From assembly GCA_012032575.1 (NCBI GenBank), contig JAAUSP010000088.1:1-18146 (forward strand): DNA of 18,146 bases, read 5' to 3'. This DNA is from Anaerolineales bacterium (lineage in GTDB: Bacteria; Chloroflexota; Anaerolineae; 4572-78; J111). The position numbers and the translations under genes were made by a program. Positions 15,027-18,146 of the stretch are shown here, in pieces. Below the pieces are notes generated by a model. The model was given only the letters and a program-made list of their open reading frames with translations. It searched no databases and was not told the origin of the DNA. How positions within the stretch are numbered: the stretch's first letter is position 1; every line of letters begins with the position of its first letter.

Positions 15027-15125
15027 ATGTCATTTCGAGCGACGTTAGGAGCGAGAAATCTTCTAATCCGTAGTTTGTAGGCAATGATCTCAAAGATTTC
15101 TCGGCTTTCAGCCTCGAAATGACAT
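15027..15125. repeat. Second copy of the TGTCATTTCGAG palindromic element
   Basis: Perfect outer arms atgtcatttcgag (15027-15039) and ctcgaaatgacat (15113-15125), and perfect inner arms cgagaaatctt (15052-15062) and aagatttctcg (15093-15103). Weaker pairing continues outside (gtgactactcggc near 15013 with gctgggtagttac near 15128). The outer arm and the gagcgagaaatc inner motif are shared with 11890-11994 while the loops differ, so these are two members of one dispersed family. Confidence 0.8.
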
Positions 15126-15192
15126 GGGCTGGGTAGTTACATTTTTTGCGATCTTACGACCTGCTTTTTTAGATATTTGAAATGGAGAACTC

Positions 15193-16413
15193 ATGAGTCA
15201 ACTCCCCAAACCCCTTGACGGGATCAAGGTGCTGAGTTTTGAAATTCAGGTGGCCGGGCCGTACTGCTCCATGATGTTGGCCGACCAGGGCGCGAGTGTG
15301 ATCAAGGTTGAGCGGCCTGAAGGCGGCGATACCGCTCGCGGGGGTGCGCCGAAAATCAAAAACGACAAGGGCGAGACGCAAAGCGGCTACTTTTTGCGTT
15401 TCAATCGTAACAAGCGCAGCGTCACCCTCAACCTCAAAAGTGAGCGGGGCCGCCAGATTTTTCGGGATTTGGCCGCGCAGTCCGACGTGCTGGTGGAAAA
15501 TTTCCGGCCCGGCCTGTTGAGCGAGATGGGCCTCGGCTATGACGAACTCGCGGAACTCAACCCCGGTTTGATTTACGCCAGCATCTCCGGCTTTGGCAGC
15601 ATGGACGGCTATCTGGGGCCTTTCAGCAAGCGCCCGGCCTACGATATTGTGGCCCAGGCGATGGGCGGTTTGATGAACACCTGCGGCCAGGCCGGCGGCC
15701 CGCCGACCTGGCTGGGCGTGGCCCTCGGCGATATTGTCTCCGGCATCCAGGCGGCTTACGGGATTATGCTGGCGCTGTACGAACGCACCCGGACAGGCCG
15801 CGGCCAGTACCTCGACGTTTCGATGTACGATACCATCATCGGCCTGGCGGAGCGCTCGGTCACAGCTTACTCGCTGACCCAGCACATTTTGGAGCGCGGG
15901 CGCGAGCCGTACATGGCCCCGTGGGGACCGTTCCCGTGCCAGGATGGCTGGGTGGCGCTGATTGTAGCCACCGAGGGCGATTGGGCCAAGTTCTGCCAGG
16001 CCATCGAGCGGCCCGATCTGGTCGGCCACGAGGGGGCGACCTCCGGGCCGGAGCGGGCCAAAAATATGTCCGGCTGGCTGGGCGAGGTTATCGAAGGCTG
16101 GTTCCGCGGGCAAACCAAAGCCGCCGCCACCGAAAAACTGCTGGCAGTGGGACTGCCCATCGGCCCGGTGCAAAACGCCCAGGAAATTTTCGAGTGCCCC
16201 CACGTCGAAGCCCGCCATCTGTTGGTTGATGTGCCCGACCCCCTCCTCGGCTCGGTCAAGCTGGTCGGCCCGGTGATCAAGATGTCCGGCAGCCCCGACC
16301 CCATCACCGGCCCCGCCCCCCTTTTGGGCCAGCACAACGCCGAGGTTTTAAATGAATTATTGGGCTACTCTGAAGAGCAGGTAGCGAAGTTGAAAGAAGA
16401 ATCGGTGATTTAG
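15193..16413 (+). CDS. CaiB/BaiF-family (class III) CoA-transferase
   Basis: A 406-residue family III CoA-transferase, which moves CoA between carboxylic acids through an aspartyl-CoA anhydride. The nucleophile is D180 in LGVALGDIVSGIQAAYG. Other hallmarks are the N-terminal LDGIKVLSFEIQVAGPYCSMMLADQGASVIKVERP (positions 8-42), NRNKRSVTLNLKSERG, DVLVENFRPG, ISGFGSMDGYLGPF, RTGRGQYLDVSMYD and the C-terminal VGLPIGPVQNAQEI. ATG 15193 has GGAG at 15184-15187. Characterised relatives include formyl-CoA transferase, carnitine CoA-transferase, succinyl-CoA:benzylsuccinate and mesaconyl-CoA transferases; none can be chosen from sequence. Set between two thiolases, it probably activates a pathway acid to its CoA ester using a product acyl-CoA as donor, avoiding ATP use. 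Confidence 0.94.
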   Translation: MSQLPKPLDGIKVLSFEIQVAGPYCSMMLADQGASVIKVERPEGGDTARGGAPKIKNDKGETQSGYFLRFNRNKRSVTLNLKSERGRQIFRDLAAQSDVLVENFRPGLLSEMGLGYDELAELNPGLIYASISGFGSMDGYLGPFSKRPAYDIVAQAMGGLMNTCGQAGGPPTWLGVALGDIVSGIQAAYGIMLALYERTRTGRGQYLDVSMYDTIIGLAERSVTAYSLTQHILERGREPYMAPWGPFPCQDGWVALIVATEGDWAKFCQAIERPDLVGHEGATSGPERAKNMSGWLGEVIEGWFRGQTKAAATEKLLAVGLPIGPVQNAQEIFECPHVEARHLLVDVPDPLLGSVKLVGPVIKMSGSPDPITGPAPLLGQHNAEVLNELLGYSEEQVAKLKEESVI

Positions 16414-16419
16414 TAGACG

Positions 16420-16507
16420 GTAGACGGTAGACAGTAAACAGGGTTTTCTTCCCCGTCTACGCCCTTCGGCGCACTCGAAGGGGTGCCGTTTACTGTCTAC
16501 CGTCTAC
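16420..16507. repeat. Perfect 20-bp inverted repeat of the 7-mer GTAGACG/GTAGACA
   Basis: Arm 16420-16439 and arm 16488-16507 are exact reverse complements. The loop holds a smaller hairpin (cccttcg 16462-16468, cgaaggg 16476-16482) and another gtctac copy. The repeat (tagtagacgg) starts at the stop codon of the CoA-transferase, and the distal arm ends five nt before the AAAGAGGAG ribosome site of the second thiolase. Confidence 0.8.
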
Positions 16508-16528
16508 TTGGAAAGAGGAGTGCTTTTT

Positions 16529-17751
16529 ATGAGCAACGAAGTTGTTGTCATCAGCGCCGTGCGCAGCCCGTTTGGGAAGTTTGGCGGCGCGTTGAAAGAT
16601 TTTACGTTACCCCAGTTGGGCGGCCGGGTAGTGGCTGAGGCCATTCGCCGGGCCGGGATTGACCCGGCTGAGGTGGAAGAGGTGGCCACGGGGGTCAATC
16701 TGCCCGGCGGTGATCGCTCGATTGCCGGCAGGTGTTGATCGAGGCCGGCATCCCGCCCAACCGGGTGGCCTACACCGTGGACCGGGCCTGTTGCTCGTCC
16801 CTGGCCGCTATTACCCTGGCCTCACGCTCGATCCGGCTGGGCGATGCGACTATCGCCGTAGCCGGCGGCAGCGAGAACATGAGCCGGGTGCCCTATTTCT
16901 TGACCGACTTTCGCTGGGGCCACCGCCTGGGCAATGTGACCCTGAAAGACCAGTTGGTCATCGCCTGCCCGATGACCGGCAAGCCGCGAGCGGTGCAGGC
17001 CGGGGAAGAGGCGGTTGAATTTGGCGTCAGCCGCGACGAGCAGGATCGCTGGGCGGTGCGCAGCCATCACAATTGGGCCAGGGCCAACGAAGCCGGCAAG
17101 TTCAAAGATGAGTTGATGGCCATTGAAGTGCCCCAGGAACGCGGTGCGCCCGTTCTCTTCGCCGAGGATGAGTCGCCCCGGCCCGATACAACTCTGGAGA
17201 AGCTGGCTAAACTCCCGTTGATTTATGGCAGCCCGACCGTTTCGGCGGGCAACGCGCCCGGTCTCAATACCGGCGCGTCGGCGCTGGTGCTGATGTCCAA
17301 AGAGGAAGCGGCCCGCCGGGAGAAACAGCCCCTGGCAACGCTGCTGGGCTGGTCCATGGCCTCCGGTCACCCCGACCGGATTGCCTCGATTCCGGCGGAG
17401 GCGGCCCGGCTGGCTATGGAAAAGGCCGGCCTGACTATTGACGAGATTGACCTGATCGAAATCAACGAGGCGTTCGCGGCGGTGCCGCTCATCTCGACCC
17501 TGGTGATGGCCGGGCGCGACCCGGAAAAGGCCGAGCAGATTCGGGCTAAAACCAACGTCAATGGCGGGGCCATTGCCATCGGCCACCCGACCGGGGCCAC
17601 GGCAGCCCGAATGGTCATGACCGTGATGTATGAACTTCGCCGCCGTCGCGCTGCCGCCGGCGATACCCGGCCCTACTACGGCCTGGCCACCCTCTGCGGC
17701 GGCATCGGCGAGGCAGAAGCAGTGATTGTAAAAGTAGACGGTAGACAGTAG
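16529..17751 (+). CDS. Acetyl-CoA acetyltransferase / thiolase, second copy (one frameshift)
   Basis: A thiolase of about 407 residues once one C is restored at 16725-16726, which turns IAGRC-stop into the continuous IARQVLIEAGIPPN. ATG 16529 has AAAGAGGAG eight nt upstream; the upstream in-frame TTG at 16508 is not needed. The nucleophile is C88 in DRACCSSLAA, the base H353 in GGAIAIGHPTGATAAR, and the second cysteine C390 in LCGGIGEAEAVIVK. It differs clearly from the first thiolase (different loop sequences, longer insert around GRDPEKAEQIRAK), so the two are not a recent duplication and may handle different chain types. The last codons (VKVDGRQ-stop) are encoded by the 7-mer repeat that follows, so the repeat has probably replaced the original C-terminus. 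Confidence 0.9.
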
Positions 17752-17800
17752 ACAGTAGGCGGGGAAAAATACCTTTACTACCTACTACTTACTACCTACT
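17740..17800. repeat. Imperfect inverted repeat of GTAGACA / CTACTAC 7-mers
   Basis: The left part (gtagacagtagacagtagg) is a tandem 7-mer overlapping the thiolase stop codon. The right part 17781-17800 (cctactacttactacctact) is a tandem 7-mer of opposite sense that pairs with it at 14 of 20 positions. The left unit is the same as at 16420-16439, one gene upstream. Confidence 0.55.
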
Positions 17801-17819
17801 CCTTATTCCCGAGGAAGCA

Positions 17820-18146
17820 ATGAAAACATTACGCATTGGCAATGGTTCGGCCTATTGGGGCGATATGCTCGACCCGGCGGTGGAGCTGGCCGACAAAGGC
17901 GAACTGGATTACCTGGGCCTGGATCATCTTTCGGAGTTGACCATGGCCCTGCTGCAGCGGCAGAAAAACAAAAATCCCAACCAGGGCTACATCCCCGATT
18001 TGATCACCTGGACCGAGGCGCTGCTGCCGCTGACCCGCCAGAATGGGGTCAAGATGATCACCAACGCCGGGGGCGCTAACCCCGAAGCGGGCGGGCGTGA
18101 GGTGGTCGAACTGGCCCGCCGTTTGGGTTTTGCAGGCAGTGCAGGT
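17820..18146 (+). CDS. AtuA-family (acyclic terpene utilisation, DUF1446) protein, N-terminal part
   Basis: The first 109 codons of a gene that runs off the window. ATG 17820 follows GAGGA at 17811-17815. The start RIGNGSAYWGDMLDPAVEL, then GELDYLGLDHLSELTMALL, and KMITNAGGANPEAG match the N-terminus of AtuA-like proteins (usually about 450 residues), named from the citronellol/geraniol pathway of Pseudomonas but widespread elsewhere with unknown function. The last residues (LGFAGSAG) look wrong for the family; removing one T from 18128-18131 would give LGLQAVQV, so one more frame error is possible. Position after two thiolases and a CoA-transferase points to acyl-CoA breakdown, with terpenoid or branched-chain substrates as one option. 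Confidence 0.85.
   Translation, partial: MKTLRIGNGSAYWGDMLDPAVELADKGELDYLGLDHLSELTMALLQRQKNKNPNQGYIPDLITWTEALLPLTRQNGVKMITNAGGANPEAGGREVVELARRLGFAGSAG

Noticed and set aside
15169..16335. Long minus-strand open frame (388 codons) opposite the CoA-transferase
   Set aside because: It is antisense to a gene with clear family motifs; GC-rich codons often leave such frames open. The translation shows no domain and is rich in G, H, Q and A.
13750..16507. CRISPR-like array from the many repeats
   Set aside because: Units are 7-8 bp, contiguous, arranged as inverted arms, and differ between spacers; there are no regularly spaced unique spacers and no cas genes.

Overview
The window is a GC-rich, almost entirely plus-strand stretch of bacterial catabolic genes. 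Gene content (NarL-type two-component pair, luciferase-like/F420-type oxidoreductase, SDRs, branched-chain 2-oxoacid dehydrogenase-type complex, stand-alone acyl-CoA mutase large subunit, CaiB/BaiF CoA-transferase, paired thiolases, AtuA-family protein) and the many short hairpin repeats between genes suggest a Chloroflexota-like (Anaerolineae/Caldilineae-type) environmental genome. That placement is inference from overall flavour, not a marker gene.

Layout. 2-1054: 3' end of a sensor histidine kinase overlapping a NarL/FixJ response regulator. 1055-1434: a 380-bp spacer with two hairpin repeats and a likely promoter. 1435-2700: luciferase-like oxidoreductase coupled by a 1-nt overlap to a small dimeric alpha/beta-barrel-like protein. 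2839-7235: class I aminotransferase, SDR, and a polar amino-acid-type ABC importer (ATPase, permease, Tat-signal binding protein), with overlaps from the SDR through the permease, closed by a strong intrinsic terminator. 7397-8149: a second SDR with a TTG start. 8445-11820: E1alpha, E1beta and E2 of a 2-oxoacid dehydrogenase complex. 12087-13747: acyl-CoA mutase large subunit with several substitutions at positions that contact substrate in methylmalonyl-CoA mutase. 13818-17751: thiolase, CaiB/BaiF CoA-transferase, thiolase. 17820 to the end: the start of an AtuA-family gene.

A working pathway (inference): import of an amino acid or amino-acid-like compound, transamination to a 2-oxo acid, oxidative decarboxylation to an acyl-CoA, B12-dependent carbon-skeleton rearrangement, then CoA transfer and thiolysis, with the SDRs and flavin/F420 enzyme acting on hydroxyl or keto intermediates. 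E3, the B12-binding mutase subunit, acyl-CoA dehydrogenase and enoyl-CoA hydratase are not in the window.

Two properties cut across all of this. First, eight of the sixteen genes need one or two frame corrections (about ten events, nearly all one-base losses in short G, C, A or T runs); each correction restores canonical motifs and the expected overlaps, so sequencing or assembly error is the most likely cause. Second, nearly every non-overlapping spacer holds an inverted repeat built from a 7- or 8-bp tandem unit, a different unit in each spacer, and similar repeat DNA also forms the two interdomain linkers of the E2 protein.
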